Origin: Arthrobacter sp. PAMC 25486
Lineage (GTDB): Bacteria; Actinomycetota; Actinomycetes; Actinomycetales; Micrococcaceae
Direction: 5' to 3'
DNA length: 64,000 nt
Assembly (NCBI RefSeq): GCF_000785535.1
Contig: NZ_CP007595.1
Coordinates: 2,688,439-2,752,438, forward strand
Part shown: piece by piece, positions 1 through 7,834 of the stretch
Layout of the letters: the number at the start of each line of letters is the position of its first letter
Numbering within the stretch: position 1 is the first letter of the stretch
Program-made: the position numbers and the translations under genes
Notes under the pieces: model-generated
What the model was told of the DNA's origin: nothing
The model's database searches: none
What the model saw: only the letters and a program-made list of their open reading frames with translations

Positions 1-152
1 CCGAAGCGCTTGCCCAAGGCCGGAGCGGAATACACCTCCCCCGGTTTCATCTCTCCGGAAATGACAGCAGCGCGCAGTGCCAAGGTCACCGTCTCGCGCA
101 GGCTGACGTTCTTTTTGACCATGGTCAGGTGCGATGCAGCTTGCGTGCTCAT
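1..152 (-). CDS. GntR/FadR-type transcriptional regulator, N-terminus (cut by window edge)
   Basis: Only the first 50 or so codons are present; the rest lies beyond base 1. Reading from the ATG at 152 gives a start MSTQAASHLTMVKKNVSLRE, followed by LRAAVISGEMKPGEVYS and APALGKRF. This is the typical opening of a GntR winged-helix domain (LR..I..G.l.pGe......LA..f). A GGA-rich ribosome site (GGAATGGAG) precedes the ATG. The gene is the last one seen in the minus-strand hydroxyproline cluster, and a 19-bp pseudo-palindrome lies 44 bp upstream. It is the natural candidate for the cluster regulator. Family call is good; the ligand is inferred from neighbours only. Confidence 0.8.
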   Translation of the reverse strand, partial: MSTQAASHLTMVKKNVSLRETVTLALRAAVISGEMKPGEVYSAPALGKRF

Positions 153-195
153 GACGCTCCATTCCCTCAAGGACCCCAGACGGGAAAATCACCCA

Positions 196-214
196 CTGTA
201 ATATGACATTTTAG
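196..214. promoter_or_regulatory. Putative GntR operator, site A (upstream of gntR)
   Basis: The core AATATGACATT is an 11-bp pseudo-palindrome centred on G205, in the short gap between the end of the reductase gene and gntR. Cores of the same type lie upstream of the catabolic operon (5042-5060) and of the Liv importer (12674-12692). The position fits autoregulation of gntR. Site identity is inferred from the three-fold recurrence. Confidence 0.5.
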
Positions 215-1164
215 TGTACGGCCGTCCCGGATTCACTCAATGCTTCAAAGGCACGCCCTGCCACCACGATGTCCTCCCACGCCATGCCAACACCGGTATA
301 CAACAGCGGCCTGCCGGCTGCGGGAGAAAAACGTCCGGACACCAGGTCGGACAGTGTGGCCAGGCCCCGCTGCTCCCATTCCGCGGAGGAACGGGCGGGA
401 ATCAGATCCCCCGCCTCGCGCAGCGCCGAGGCCCTGCCCTCAACCACCACGTCGGCGCGGCGGGCCAGGACGGGATCGATCTCCCGGGCGTCCAAGCCGT
501 GCGAACCAATCGCGGCCACCACGGCGGTATTGCTGGGCAGGTTCCCGTCAAAGACCGGCACCTGTGAGGATGTGGCACAGATGATGGTGTCGGCCCCGGC
601 AATGTCATCCATGGTCCCGGCACGGACCTCCATGCCCTGCCCGGCATACTTGTCCGCGAGCGCCTGGGCACCCTCGGGCCGCCGTCCCACGATCATCAGT
701 GTTTCGATCCCGCACACGGCGGCGAGGGCCTCAATGTGCCGGTCGGCCTGCAAAGAGGTACCGAGCACCACCACGACCCCGGCCGAGTCCGCCCCGCGCA
801 GCGCCAGTAGCGCCTTGATGGCCATGACGGTGACGGCGGGCGTGCGGATAAGCGTCAGCTCGGCCCCGTCCATGGTGGCCAGCGGCGCCAGGGTGCCCTT
901 GTCCAGCAGCAGGTAGGTGCCCTGGATTTTCGGGTGCCCTTGGGCGGGGTTTCCTGGCGCCACGGTGGCCACCTTGATCCCGGCATACTTGGCCGATTGC
1001 GCAGGCATGAGCAAGAATTCCCCGGCATCCAGCGGCGCAAATATCCTGGGCGAATCCAGTTCCGGATCCAAGCCGCCGCGCAGCGCCTCCTCGAGGGCGG
1101 CCACGGCAATCTCGGGCTTGAGCAATTCCTGCAGGCGTGCAGCGTCAATGTAGGGCAGTGTCAT
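211..1164 (-). CDS. Ornithine cyclodeaminase/mu-crystallin family protein, probable delta1-pyrroline-2-carboxylate reductase
   Basis: A 317-residue protein starting MTLPYIDAARLQELL. It has the OCD/mu-crystallin layout: substrate-binding residues in the first third (GIKVATVAPGNP, then TLIRTPAVTVMAIKAL), then a Rossmann NAD(P) segment (GVVVVLGTSLQADRHIEAL) and GSHGLDAREIDP. The ATG at 1164 is chosen because it follows AGGA and overlaps the stop of the aconitase-X small subunit by 4 bp (ATGA). Upstream in-frame codons have no family similarity. In hydroxyproline loci this family reduces delta1-pyrroline-2-carboxylate, the product of 3-hydroxyproline dehydration, to L-proline. The coupling to AcnX genes makes that role more likely than true ornithine cyclodeaminase. 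Confidence 0.8.
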   Translation of the reverse strand: MTLPYIDAARLQELLKPEIAVAALEEALRGGLDPELDSPRIFAPLDAGEFLLMPAQSAKYAGIKVATVAPGNPAQGHPKIQGTYLLLDKGTLAPLATMDGAELTLIRTPAVTVMAIKALLALRGADSAGVVVVLGTSLQADRHIEALAAVCGIETLMIVGRRPEGAQALADKYAGQGMEVRAGTMDDIAGADTIICATSSQVPVFDGNLPSNTAVVAAIGSHGLDAREIDPVLARRADVVVEGRASALREAGDLIPARSSAEWEQRGLATLSDLVSGRFSPAAGRPLLYTGVGMAWEDIVVAGRAFEALSESGTAVH

Positions 1165-1658
1165 GGTTGTCCTAACGTTTGGGGTTCGAGGAAGTCTTGG
1201 GGGTTCAAGGTACGTACGACGGCGGCACTCCCGCCGGGTGCGGCCGTCACCGACACGTGGGCCGGGCCTGCGCTGGCGCCCAGTGTATCGGCGTCGGCCT
1301 GGGTCAGCAGCACCACGGGGGTTTGGCGCCCGTACAGTTCCGCTGCCGCCAGCACGCCAAGGCAGACGATGGCGTCCCGGGCCGTGAGCAGGATGGCGGC
1401 CGGCCCCACACCTGCGCGGAGCTGCTCGGCCAGGACGGACGACGATGAACTGGAGCCGCGGGAAGCAGCCATCAACAGGACGGTCCCACCCAGCAAGGTG
1501 CCGCGCTGCGGATGATGGGTATCGATGATCATTCCGGTATTCCTGTCGGTGCCACCCCAGAAGGAGAGGGGTTCCGCCAATGCCAGCAGCGTGCCAGACC
1601 CGGCGCCGGCACACAGGGTGGTTCCGGTGAAGGATGTTTCAGGCCCATTGCTCGTCAT
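1161..1658 (-). CDS. Aconitase X swivel (DUF126) subunit, probable cis-3-hydroxy-L-proline dehydratase small subunit
   Basis: A 165-residue protein from the ATG at 1658 (MTSNGPETSFTGTTLC). It shows the DUF126 signature: SFWGGTDRNTGMIIDTHHP, then GTLLGGTVLLMAASRGSSSS, the serine-rich loop that corresponds to the active-site loop of AcnX. Its start overlaps the large-subunit gene by 20 bp and its stop overlaps the reductase start by 4 bp, so the three are probably translationally coupled. Together with the large subunit it would dehydrate cis-3-hydroxy-L-proline to delta1-pyrroline-2-carboxylate. Paired AcnX subunits also occur in other pathways, but the racemase, deaminase and reductase neighbours favour hydroxyproline. 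Confidence 0.85.
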   Translation of the reverse strand: MTSNGPETSFTGTTLCAGAGSGTLLALAEPLSFWGGTDRNTGMIIDTHHPQRGTLLGGTVLLMAASRGSSSSSSVLAEQLRAGVGPAAILLTARDAIVCLGVLAAAELYGRQTPVVLLTQADADTLGASAGPAHVSVTAAPGGSAAVVRTLNPQDFLEPQTLGQP

Positions 1659-2991
1659 GGCGGACCACCTTTCCGGCGAGGGCGGAGTCGACGCATTCGG
1701 CCAGGGTGGCGAAGATGATGTCCACACCAATGTTCATGGGCGCATACCAGGCCCACTTCCCTGACGGGGTCATGACGGCGCGTTCCTCCGGTCCCAAGAT
1801 GGGTGTGATGTAGGTGCAGGTATCCACCACGATCCGGGCGCCGCGTTCCTCCGCAGCTTGGGCGTGGCCGGACTCGCGGGCTTGCGCGAGGACCTCGCGG
1901 GAGGTGTTGATCCAGACGGTGCAGCCCGGGCTGAAGAACGGCTTCCCCTGGAGCAGCCCGGCCAGCTGGTTGAATTCGGTGGTTGAAAAGTGCGGCGTTC
2001 CCAGGGCGATTGCATCCAGCGGGGCGGCGGGGTCCGCCGTCGTCAGTTCATCGCGCATGCACCGGACCATGGCGGGTGTGATGGCTTCCCAATCTGGGGC
2101 CCCAGGGTCCGCGTCGCCGCCTGTCCCAGTGCCGCCGGCGCCGCCTATGCCGGTCCCGCCGGAGGCTCCGTCACCGCCCCATCCGGCGGCGAGCGCCTCG
2201 GGGGTCACGCCGGCAATGTGGAACAGGGCCACGCCGCCGGAGGAGGCAGCCGTGGCCCCGAAGGCCTTGAGCTTGTCCTCATCCACCGCGCCGGGGTCGA
2301 TCCCTGTCAGCAGCGGGATCCTCTCCCCCACCAGTCGCCCCACCACCCCGCCCAGGGCGGCCCACACGGCCTCGTGCCCCAGCATCGCCGTGGACAGTTG
2401 CGAACAGTCAAGCTCGACGGCGGGCAGCCGGTGTTCACTCAGGTGCAGCCCCGCATGGGGCACCCTCCCGGTGACGGCGGCGCAGATGTCCAGGAAGTCG
2501 CCGTAACGTTCGGTGCGGGCGCCGAGGACGGAGTTGGCGAAGACGATGGCGTTGGATTCGGCCCAGGCGATGTTCTCACCAAAGGCGGGCCGTTCGGTGG
2601 ACTGATAGGGCGCGCACGTCCACGTGGCGCGGGCACCGAGGGTCCGGTAGGCGTCCATAAGTGCACGTGCCGGCACCGCCTCACTTGGCGGCAGGCGGAC
2701 CAGGCCGGGGTGCAGCAGGTCAAGCGAGCTGGTGTTCAGTGTTGTGGGGACGGCGACCTTCGCACCAAGGTCGGCAAGTTTTTGGGCAAAGTCCAGCCCG
2801 GCCTGGCCGTGGTAGAGGCAGCTGTCGATGTGTGCGTTCGTGATGGGCATGAGCCTGTCGGCGCCCAGCACGCCCGCCACGGCCACTACGATGCGCATGG
2901 CCATGGCAGTTCCCGGGCCGTGGCCGCCGTCGAGCATGGCAGTTTCCTCGGGGGTGAGGAACAGCGCCGGCCCGCTCACAGCCCCGTTCAC
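1639..2991 (-). CDS. Aconitase X catalytic (DUF521) subunit, probable cis-3-hydroxy-L-proline dehydratase large subunit
   Basis: A 450-residue protein with GTG start at 2991 (GTGA overlap with the epimerase stop). AcnX features in order: LTPEETAMLDGGHGPGTAMA near the N-terminus, ADRLMPITNAHIDSCLYHG, VPTTLNTSSLD, CAPYQ, GENIAWAESNAIVFANSVLG, FFSPGCTVWINTSR and VVDTCTYITPIL close to the C-terminus. These carry the conserved cysteines that hold the iron cofactor in this family. A glycine-rich stretch of about 30 residues near residues 270-300 looks like an extra loop. The family can also act in other dehydrations; hydroxyproline is assigned from context. Confidence 0.87.
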   Translation of the reverse strand: MNGAVSGPALFLTPEETAMLDGGHGPGTAMAMRIVVAVAGVLGADRLMPITNAHIDSCLYHGQAGLDFAQKLADLGAKVAVPTTLNTSSLDLLHPGLVRLPPSEAVPARALMDAYRTLGARATWTCAPYQSTERPAFGENIAWAESNAIVFANSVLGARTERYGDFLDICAAVTGRVPHAGLHLSEHRLPAVELDCSQLSTAMLGHEAVWAALGGVVGRLVGERIPLLTGIDPGAVDEDKLKAFGATAASSGGVALFHIAGVTPEALAAGWGGDGASGGTGIGGAGGTGTGGDADPGAPDWEAITPAMVRCMRDELTTADPAAPLDAIALGTPHFSTTEFNQLAGLLQGKPFFSPGCTVWINTSREVLAQARESGHAQAAEERGARIVVDTCTYITPILGPEERAVMTPSGKWAWYAPMNIGVDIIFATLAECVDSALAGKVVRHDEQWA

Positions 2992-3989
2992 AGTAGGAAT
3001 CCTGCCGGGAAGGGGTCGTCCGGGTCCAGGAGGTATTGGCCCATCCCCGTCACCCAGGCGCGGCCGGTGATGGTGGGGATGACGGCGGGGAGTCCGCCCA
3101 CGGTGGTTTCGGCGATGAGCCGGCCAGTGAACCGGGTGCCGATGAAGGACTCGTTGATGAAGTCGGTGTCCAGGGCCAGTTCGCCGCGGGCGTGCAGCTG
3201 GGCCATGCGGGCGCTGGTTCCCGTGCCGCAGGGTGAGCGGTCAAACCAGCCCGGATAGATGGCCATGGCGTGGCGGGAATGGGCCGCGGTGGAGTCGGGC
3301 GCCTGGAGGTAGACGTGGTGGCAGCCGTGGATGTCCGCACGTTCCGGGTGCACGGGCGGGTTGTGCTCGTTGATGGCGGCCATGATGGCCAGCCCCGCGG
3401 CCAGCAGCCGGTCCTTGGCCGCGCGCTCAAAGGGCAGCTTAAGTTCGTCAAGTTCGACGACGGCATAAAAGTTTCCGCCGAACGCCATGTCGTACCGGAC
3501 GCCTCCGTACCCGGGCACGTCCACCGACTGGTCCAGGGCCAGTGAGAAGGAGGGGACGTTGGTGATGGTGACCGCCTTCGCCGCCCCGTTTACCACGTGC
3601 ACCTCCGCCACGACCAGTCCGGCCGGGGTGTCCAGCCGGATGGTGGTGACGGGTTCCTGGACCGGGACCATGCCGGTCTCCACCAGTACGGTGGCCACGC
3701 CGATGGTACCGTGACCGCACATGGGCAGCAGCCCCGAGACCTCGATGAACAGCACCCCGAAGTCGGCGTCCGCCCGGGTGGGCGGCTGCAGGATGGCTCC
3801 GCTCATGGAGGCATGCCCGCGGGGTTCAAACATGAGCAGGGTCCGGATGTCGTCCATGTTCTCGATGAACCACTGGCGGCGTTCTGCCATGGTGGCGCCG
3901 GGAATGGTGCCCACACCTCCGGTGATGACCCGGGTGGGCATCCCCTCGGTGTGGGAGTCAACGGCGTGAAACACCCTCTTGGAGCGCAT
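2988..3989 (-). CDS. Proline racemase superfamily enzyme, probable 4-hydroxyproline 2-epimerase
   Basis: A 333-residue protein starting MRSKRVFHAVDSHTEGMPTR at 3989, behind a strong GGAGGAAG site. Both catalytic cysteines of the superfamily are visible: MCGHGTIG (near residue 90) and DRSPCGTGT (near residue 255). Cys/Cys members catalyse 1,1-proton transfer (racemisation or epimerisation). With the downstream deaminase and AcnX genes, the likely reaction is trans-4-hydroxy-L-proline to cis-4-hydroxy-D-proline. It is one of three superfamily members in this window and the one most tightly embedded in a hydroxyproline operon. The in-frame extension upstream of 3989 lacks family similarity and was dropped. 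Confidence 0.87.
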   Translation of the reverse strand: MRSKRVFHAVDSHTEGMPTRVITGGVGTIPGATMAERRQWFIENMDDIRTLLMFEPRGHASMSGAILQPPTRADADFGVLFIEVSGLLPMCGHGTIGVATVLVETGMVPVQEPVTTIRLDTPAGLVVAEVHVVNGAAKAVTITNVPSFSLALDQSVDVPGYGGVRYDMAFGGNFYAVVELDELKLPFERAAKDRLLAAGLAIMAAINEHNPPVHPERADIHGCHHVYLQAPDSTAAHSRHAMAIYPGWFDRSPCGTGTSARMAQLHARGELALDTDFINESFIGTRFTGRLIAETTVGGLPAVIPTITGRAWVTGMGQYLLDPDDPFPAGFLL

Positions 3990-4030
3990 TAACGGCTTCC
4001 TCCGTGCTGGGTTGCGGCTGGGGCGGGTGG

Positions 4031-4936
4031 CTACTTGTAGCCCTTGGCCAGGACGGCCTCGGTGTCGGCGGTGATGCGTGCCGTCAGGCCAGGGGAGAGC
4101 GGCAGGCGGGGCTGGCGGCAAGCACCGCCCTTGCGGCCCACCATGTCCATGGACAGCTTGATGGACTGCACAAATTCCACCTTGGAGTCCCACCGCAGCA
4201 AGGCATGCAAGTCGCGATAGATGGGTAGCGCCGTGGCGATGTCCTCCATGTTGCCGCTGGTGACGAGGTTGTACAGTTCCACCGTGCTTTGCGGGATGGC
4301 GTTGGGGTAGCCGGCGATCCAGCCGACCGCTCCTGCGATGCCCATTTCCAGCAGCACGTCGTCGGAGCCCACCAGCAGGTCCAGCTCCGGCGCCAGCTCG
4401 GCGATCTCGTAGGCCCGGCGCACATCGCCGGTGAACTCCTTCACGGCCACAATCAGGCCCTCGCCGTGCAGGCGTGCCAGCAGCGGCGGCGTGAGGTCAA
4501 CCTTGGTGTCGAGGGGGTTGTTGTACGCCACGATCGGCAGGCCCGCCTTGGCCACTTCCCGGTAGTGGGCCATGACGGTGTCATCGTCGGCCCGGAACGT
4601 GTTCGGCGGCAGCGCCAGCACGGACGCGGCACCGGCGTCGCGTGCCTGCTCGGCCCAGCGCCGGGATTCCGCGGCACCATAGGCGGCGACGCCCGGCATG
4701 ACGGTGAAGCCCTCCGGGGATGCGGCAACGGCCGTCTCCACCACCCTGGCCCGCTCCCCATCGGTCAGCGTCTGGTACTCGCCGAGGGAACCGTTGGGGC
4801 AGACGCCGTCGCAACCATTGGCCGCAAGCCAGGCCACATGCTCACCAAACGCGACATAGTCGACGCTGAGGTCATCATTGAAGGGAAGCGCCGTGGCAAC
4901 GTGGATGCCCTGCCAGGGCTGGGTACGTGATGTCAT
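4031..4936 (-). CDS. DapA-family lyase, probable delta1-pyrroline-4-hydroxy-2-carboxylate deaminase
   Basis: A 301-residue (beta/alpha)8-barrel of the dihydrodipicolinate synthase / N-acetylneuraminate lyase family. Visible motifs are NGSLGEYQTL (the GxxGE-type carboxylate loop), IVAYNNP (catalytic Tyr) and VAVKEFTGD (Schiff-base Lys). In hydroxyproline operons this family converts delta1-pyrroline-4-hydroxy-2-carboxylate to 2-oxoglutarate semialdehyde and ammonia. It is the first gene of the catabolic operon, 41 bp upstream of the epimerase, with operator-like site B about 105 bp before its start. The expected FAD-dependent D-hydroxyproline dehydrogenase is not seen between them. Confidence 0.8.
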   Translation of the reverse strand: MTSRTQPWQGIHVATALPFNDDLSVDYVAFGEHVAWLAANGCDGVCPNGSLGEYQTLTDGERARVVETAVAASPEGFTVMPGVAAYGAAESRRWAEQARDAGAASVLALPPNTFRADDDTVMAHYREVAKAGLPIVAYNNPLDTKVDLTPPLLARLHGEGLIVAVKEFTGDVRRAYEIAELAPELDLLVGSDDVLLEMGIAGAVGWIAGYPNAIPQSTVELYNLVTSGNMEDIATALPIYRDLHALLRWDSKVEFVQSIKLSMDMVGRKGGACRQPRLPLSPGLTARITADTEAVLAKGYK

Positions 4937-5041
4937 GAAATTCTCCTTGCAGGTGGTCAGCCGCCATTTGTCCTTGGTTGCGCCGCCCGCGGGAGGGTGC
5001 TGGCAGCGCCGCCAACAATGGATTACAGGCCCAGCCTAACA

Positions 5042-5060
5042 GTACAATGTCACATTCCAC
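5042..5060. promoter_or_regulatory. Putative GntR operator, site B (upstream of hydroxyproline operon)
   Basis: GTACAATGTCACATTCCAC contains AATGT-C-ACATT, a perfect 11-bp palindrome, with partly symmetric outer arms. It lies about 105 bp upstream of the DapA-type gene. It matches sites A and C over the core, read on the opposite strand. Confidence 0.5.
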
Positions 5061-5191
5061 TAGGGTTCGCGGGGACTAATTTTGCACCTGTTTCAGCGCC
5101 CTCCGGCCCGACTTCTTCCGGCTCTTCCCTGCGCGCCTTCCTCCGCCCCTCTCGCAGCGGTGGCTGGATCTTCCGGCGGGCGCCCCAACGG

Positions 5192-5257
5192 AAATGATGC
5201 TGGTCCCGCTTTCGGAGCCCGGGATACCAGGCTCAATAGGCGGGAGCGGGATCATTT
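5192..5257. repeat. Degenerate palindromic element
   Basis: An imperfect inverted repeat: AAATGATGCTGGTCCCGCT on the left and AGCGGGATCATTT on the right, with a smaller GAGCC/GGCTC hairpin inside. The TCCCGCTTTC block is shared with the much better preserved palindrome at 25684-25744, so this may be a decayed relative. No ORF crosses it convincingly. Confidence 0.4.
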
Positions 5258-5298
5258 TTCCAACCCAACAGCCGCGAGTGATCTCCATCCGGACCAAG

Positions 5299-5357
5299 TT
5301 CGCCGAGGTGTGAGATCACGCCCTGCGGGACAGGGCGTGATCTCACACCTCGGCGAA
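5299..5357. repeat. REP-like palindrome, family 1, copy 1
   Basis: A perfect 27-bp inverted repeat with a 5-nt loop (CGGGA). The left arm begins TTCGCCGAGGTGTGAGATCA and the right arm mirrors it. Related copies lie at 36111-36158 and 52802-52852, both intergenic. It sits between the proline iminopeptidase stop and the hydroxyproline operon promoter region. It could also terminate transcription, but there is no T-run after it. Confidence 0.75.
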
Positions 5358-5400
5358 GGAGGGGCCGTGCCGGTTGCGGCTCCCGCAACCGGCACGTCAC

Positions 5401-6708
5401 TCAGGTGGTGATTCCACCGCCCAGCCGGTCGATGGTTGAGCGCAGGTAGGCAAAGACCTTGTCGTCACCAATGCCGTCATGTTCAAACTCGTTCGTGACC
5501 CAGGCGTGGACGTTGCCCACGGCGGACGCCGTGGCCAGTTGCAGCCCGGCGTCCACGTACATGTCGTCAAAGTAGACGGCGGCGGCAACAGGGACCTCGT
5601 TCGCGGCGAGGCGGTCCAGGTCATACAGTTCGCTGAAGGTCTCGCGCCGCGCCAGCTCGTTGACGGCCCCGGCAAAGGGGCGCAGCAGGCGGATCTCCTC
5701 AAACATCCACGGGAACATCATCTCGCCCGTGAACATCAGGGGCCGTGCCGTCTCCGCAAATTCGGGGTGGTTGTCCCGTTCCCGCTGGGCCGCCCAGTTG
5801 GTGGGGCCGTTGCCGCCGTGGGAGTAGATGCTCTCCTGCAGGGCGGCGAACAGCGGGTTGTCGGCGAAGGAGGTGCGGGCCAGGACCTGGGCCAGGAAAC
5901 CATCGCTGAGGGTGCCCGCTTCCGTGAAGGCCTCCTCCAGCAGCCAGTGCATGCGCTCGAAGCCGGGCTTCATGCCGTAGTCGATGCCGAGGGTCTGGAA
6001 TCGGCGCACGGTGAGCCGGTCGCCGTCGGGCAGGCGGACGTCATGGTTGGCCAGGTGGTCCGCCACTGCGGCGGCCTGTTTCAGCTGGTGCGGGTAGCGG
6101 GCATAAAATTCATGGTTTTTCCCGGCCGTGCGCGGGAACGTGCGCCGGTACACCTCGGAGGCGTCCGGCCAGATGCTGGCCAGCCCGCCGGTGACATAGC
6201 AGGCCTCCAATGCCTCGGGCGCCCGGGACAGGTATGTCAGCGTCAGGAAGCCGCCATAGCTTTGCCCCATGGTTGACCAGCGGCGGCCGCCGAAGCGGGT
6301 CTTGCGGATGTGTTCGGCGTCGGACACTATCGAATCCGCGCGGAAGTGGGACAGATAGTCGGCACCGGCGGCAGCCCCCGCCGCACCCTCGCCGAAACGC
6401 GCCATGGTGGCGGCGTCGATGCGGGTGCTGCGGCCCGTGCCGCGCTGGTCCAGCAGGAGCACGCGGTGTGTTTTCAGTGCCTGCCCAATCCAGCCGGCGG
6501 GGCTGAGGGGGCGGGGGCCCTTTCCTCCGGGGCCGCCCTGCAGGAACACCATCACGGGCAGGTCCTCGTGGCGGCGGACGGGGTCCATGAGTTCGCGGGC
6601 AAACACGGTGATGGTCTCCGTGGCCGCAGGGTCGAACCAGTCCAGCGGGACGGTGGTGAAGAAGTCCGTGACGGCCATGCCGGGGATGATGTATTTAGTT
6701 TCGTTCAT
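5401..6708 (-). CDS. Proline iminopeptidase-like alpha/beta hydrolase (S33 family)
   Basis: A 435-residue cytosolic-type alpha/beta hydrolase, the length of the long S33 prolyl aminopeptidases. Motifs: VFLQGGPGGKGPRP (oxyanion HGGPG-type motif), LLLDQRGTGRST, then the nucleophile elbow STMGQSYGGFLTL. The later part contains the cap domain and a C-terminal segment ending in AWVTNEFEHDG, with a plausible catalytic His. It would release N-terminal proline from peptides. It lies 58 bp after the second racemase-family gene on the same strand, so it supplies proline from peptides to the same pathway. The substrate is inferred. Confidence 0.8.
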   Translation of the reverse strand: MNETKYIIPGMAVTDFFTTVPLDWFDPAATETITVFARELMDPVRRHEDLPVMVFLQGGPGGKGPRPLSPAGWIGQALKTHRVLLLDQRGTGRSTRIDAATMARFGEGAAGAAAGADYLSHFRADSIVSDAEHIRKTRFGGRRWSTMGQSYGGFLTLTYLSRAPEALEACYVTGGLASIWPDASEVYRRTFPRTAGKNHEFYARYPHQLKQAAAVADHLANHDVRLPDGDRLTVRRFQTLGIDYGMKPGFERMHWLLEEAFTEAGTLSDGFLAQVLARTSFADNPLFAALQESIYSHGGNGPTNWAAQRERDNHPEFAETARPLMFTGEMMFPWMFEEIRLLRPFAGAVNELARRETFSELYDLDRLAANEVPVAAAVYFDDMYVDAGLQLATASAVGNVHAWVTNEFEHDGIGDDKVFAYLRSTIDRLGGGITT

Positions 6709-6766
6709 GACCCCATCCTCTCAATGAACCCGCCGCAACAGCCTGCAGCGCCAGCCTTGGTGTGCC

Positions 6767-7834
6767 TCAACGCAGCACGAAGCCCAGCCCCAGCGCATCC
6801 CTCGGGTCAAGGGTGAACAGGCAGTGCGCCACCAGGTGGGCGGTGCCGCGGACGCCGACCACCACCCCGGACGGCTCCCGGGCCGCCACGTGTGCCGAAA
6901 AGTGTGAATCGACAATGGAATAGTGGTCCAGCACCGCGCCGTCGGCCAGTTCGCCGGAGTCATCCAGTGAGGCCACCCGTGCCGCCGTGCCGGAGCCACA
7001 GGGTGAGCGGTCAACCTGCCCGTCGGCAAAAATGGTCACATTGCGCTGGGCCAGGTTCCCGCCGCCGCCCGCCGGCTCATGGAAGATGGTGCCGTAAATG
7101 CCGTCCAGCCGCGGCTCGCTGGGGTGCCTGGCGGCCGGATTCCCGGACAGTGTGGCCTTGATTTGCCGCCCGGCCTCGATCAGTTGGTTGAGGCACGACG
7201 GCGTGACCTCCAGTCCCGCGGCGCGTGCCGGCAGGGAGGCGTACAGCGCCCCGCCCCACAGCACATCCACCTCCAGCTTGCCAAAGTCCACCGTGTCCAC
7301 CGTGATGGACCGGGCCATGACGGCGGAGGGGACGTTGAGGAAGGTGACGGCGTCCACGTGGCCGGCCACCATCGTCACCCGGGCCGTGACCCGCCCTGAG
7401 GGAACGTCGATGACCACGTCCGTGTCGCCGTCGTCCGCGGCAGTGACCAGACCACTTTCCACGGCCCACGCACCCAGGGCGATGGTGCCGTGGCCGCAGG
7501 CGGTGGAAAAGCCGTCCTTGTGCCAGAACAAAACACCCAGGTGGGCGCCGGAATCATTGGGCGGCACAATGAAGCCGCCGTACATGTCAGCATGGCCGCG
7601 CGGCTCGTTGACCAGCAGCTGCCGCAGAATATTGGCAGGGCCCGTCTGGGCGCTTTCACGCCGGTCAAGGACCGTGGCGCCGCTGATGTCGAAGGGTAGT
7701 TCCGGGACAATCCGGAACGGCTCCCCCGCCGTGTGGTAATCCACCGTGGCGACCCGCCACGTCGCGGCCTCTACCAAATGCTGTTCCCGCTGCTTGCTCT
7801 GTACCCGCTCAGGCGCCAAGGTATGCCTCAACAA
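6767..7834 (-). CDS. Proline racemase superfamily enzyme, Cys/Cys type (second paralogue)
   Basis: About 336-355 residues. Superfamily landmarks: ATVDYHTAGEPFRIVPELPF at the start, NEPRGHADMYGGFIVPP, STACGHGTIALGAW (first catalytic Cys) and QVDRSPCGSGTAARVA (second catalytic Cys). Both cysteines are intact, so racemase or epimerase chemistry is expected, with proline or a hydroxyproline as substrate. The start is unsure: ATG at 7834 overlaps the end of livF by 26 bp, while a TTG at 7777 with GGGAAC in front lies 31 bp after the livF stop and fits the N-terminus of the paralogue at 21555-22565 better. It is the last gene before the iminopeptidase in the Liv transcript. Confidence 0.82.
   Translation of the reverse strand: MLRHTLAPERVQSKQREQHLVEAATWRVATVDYHTAGEPFRIVPELPFDISGATVLDRRESAQTGPANILRQLLVNEPRGHADMYGGFIVPPNDSGAHLGVLFWHKDGFSTACGHGTIALGAWAVESGLVTAADDGDTDVVIDVPSGRVTARVTMVAGHVDAVTFLNVPSAVMARSITVDTVDFGKLEVDVLWGGALYASLPARAAGLEVTPSCLNQLIEAGRQIKATLSGNPAARHPSEPRLDGIYGTIFHEPAGGGGNLAQRNVTIFADGQVDRSPCGSGTAARVASLDDSGELADGAVLDHYSIVDSHFSAHVAAREPSGVVVGVRGTAHLVAHCLFTLDPRDALGLGFVLR

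Noticed and set aside
211..1614. N-terminal extension of the imine reductase to 467 residues
   Set aside because: The extra 150 codons overlap the AcnX small-subunit gene in another frame and have no similarity to the family. The ATG at 1164 with AGGA was used.
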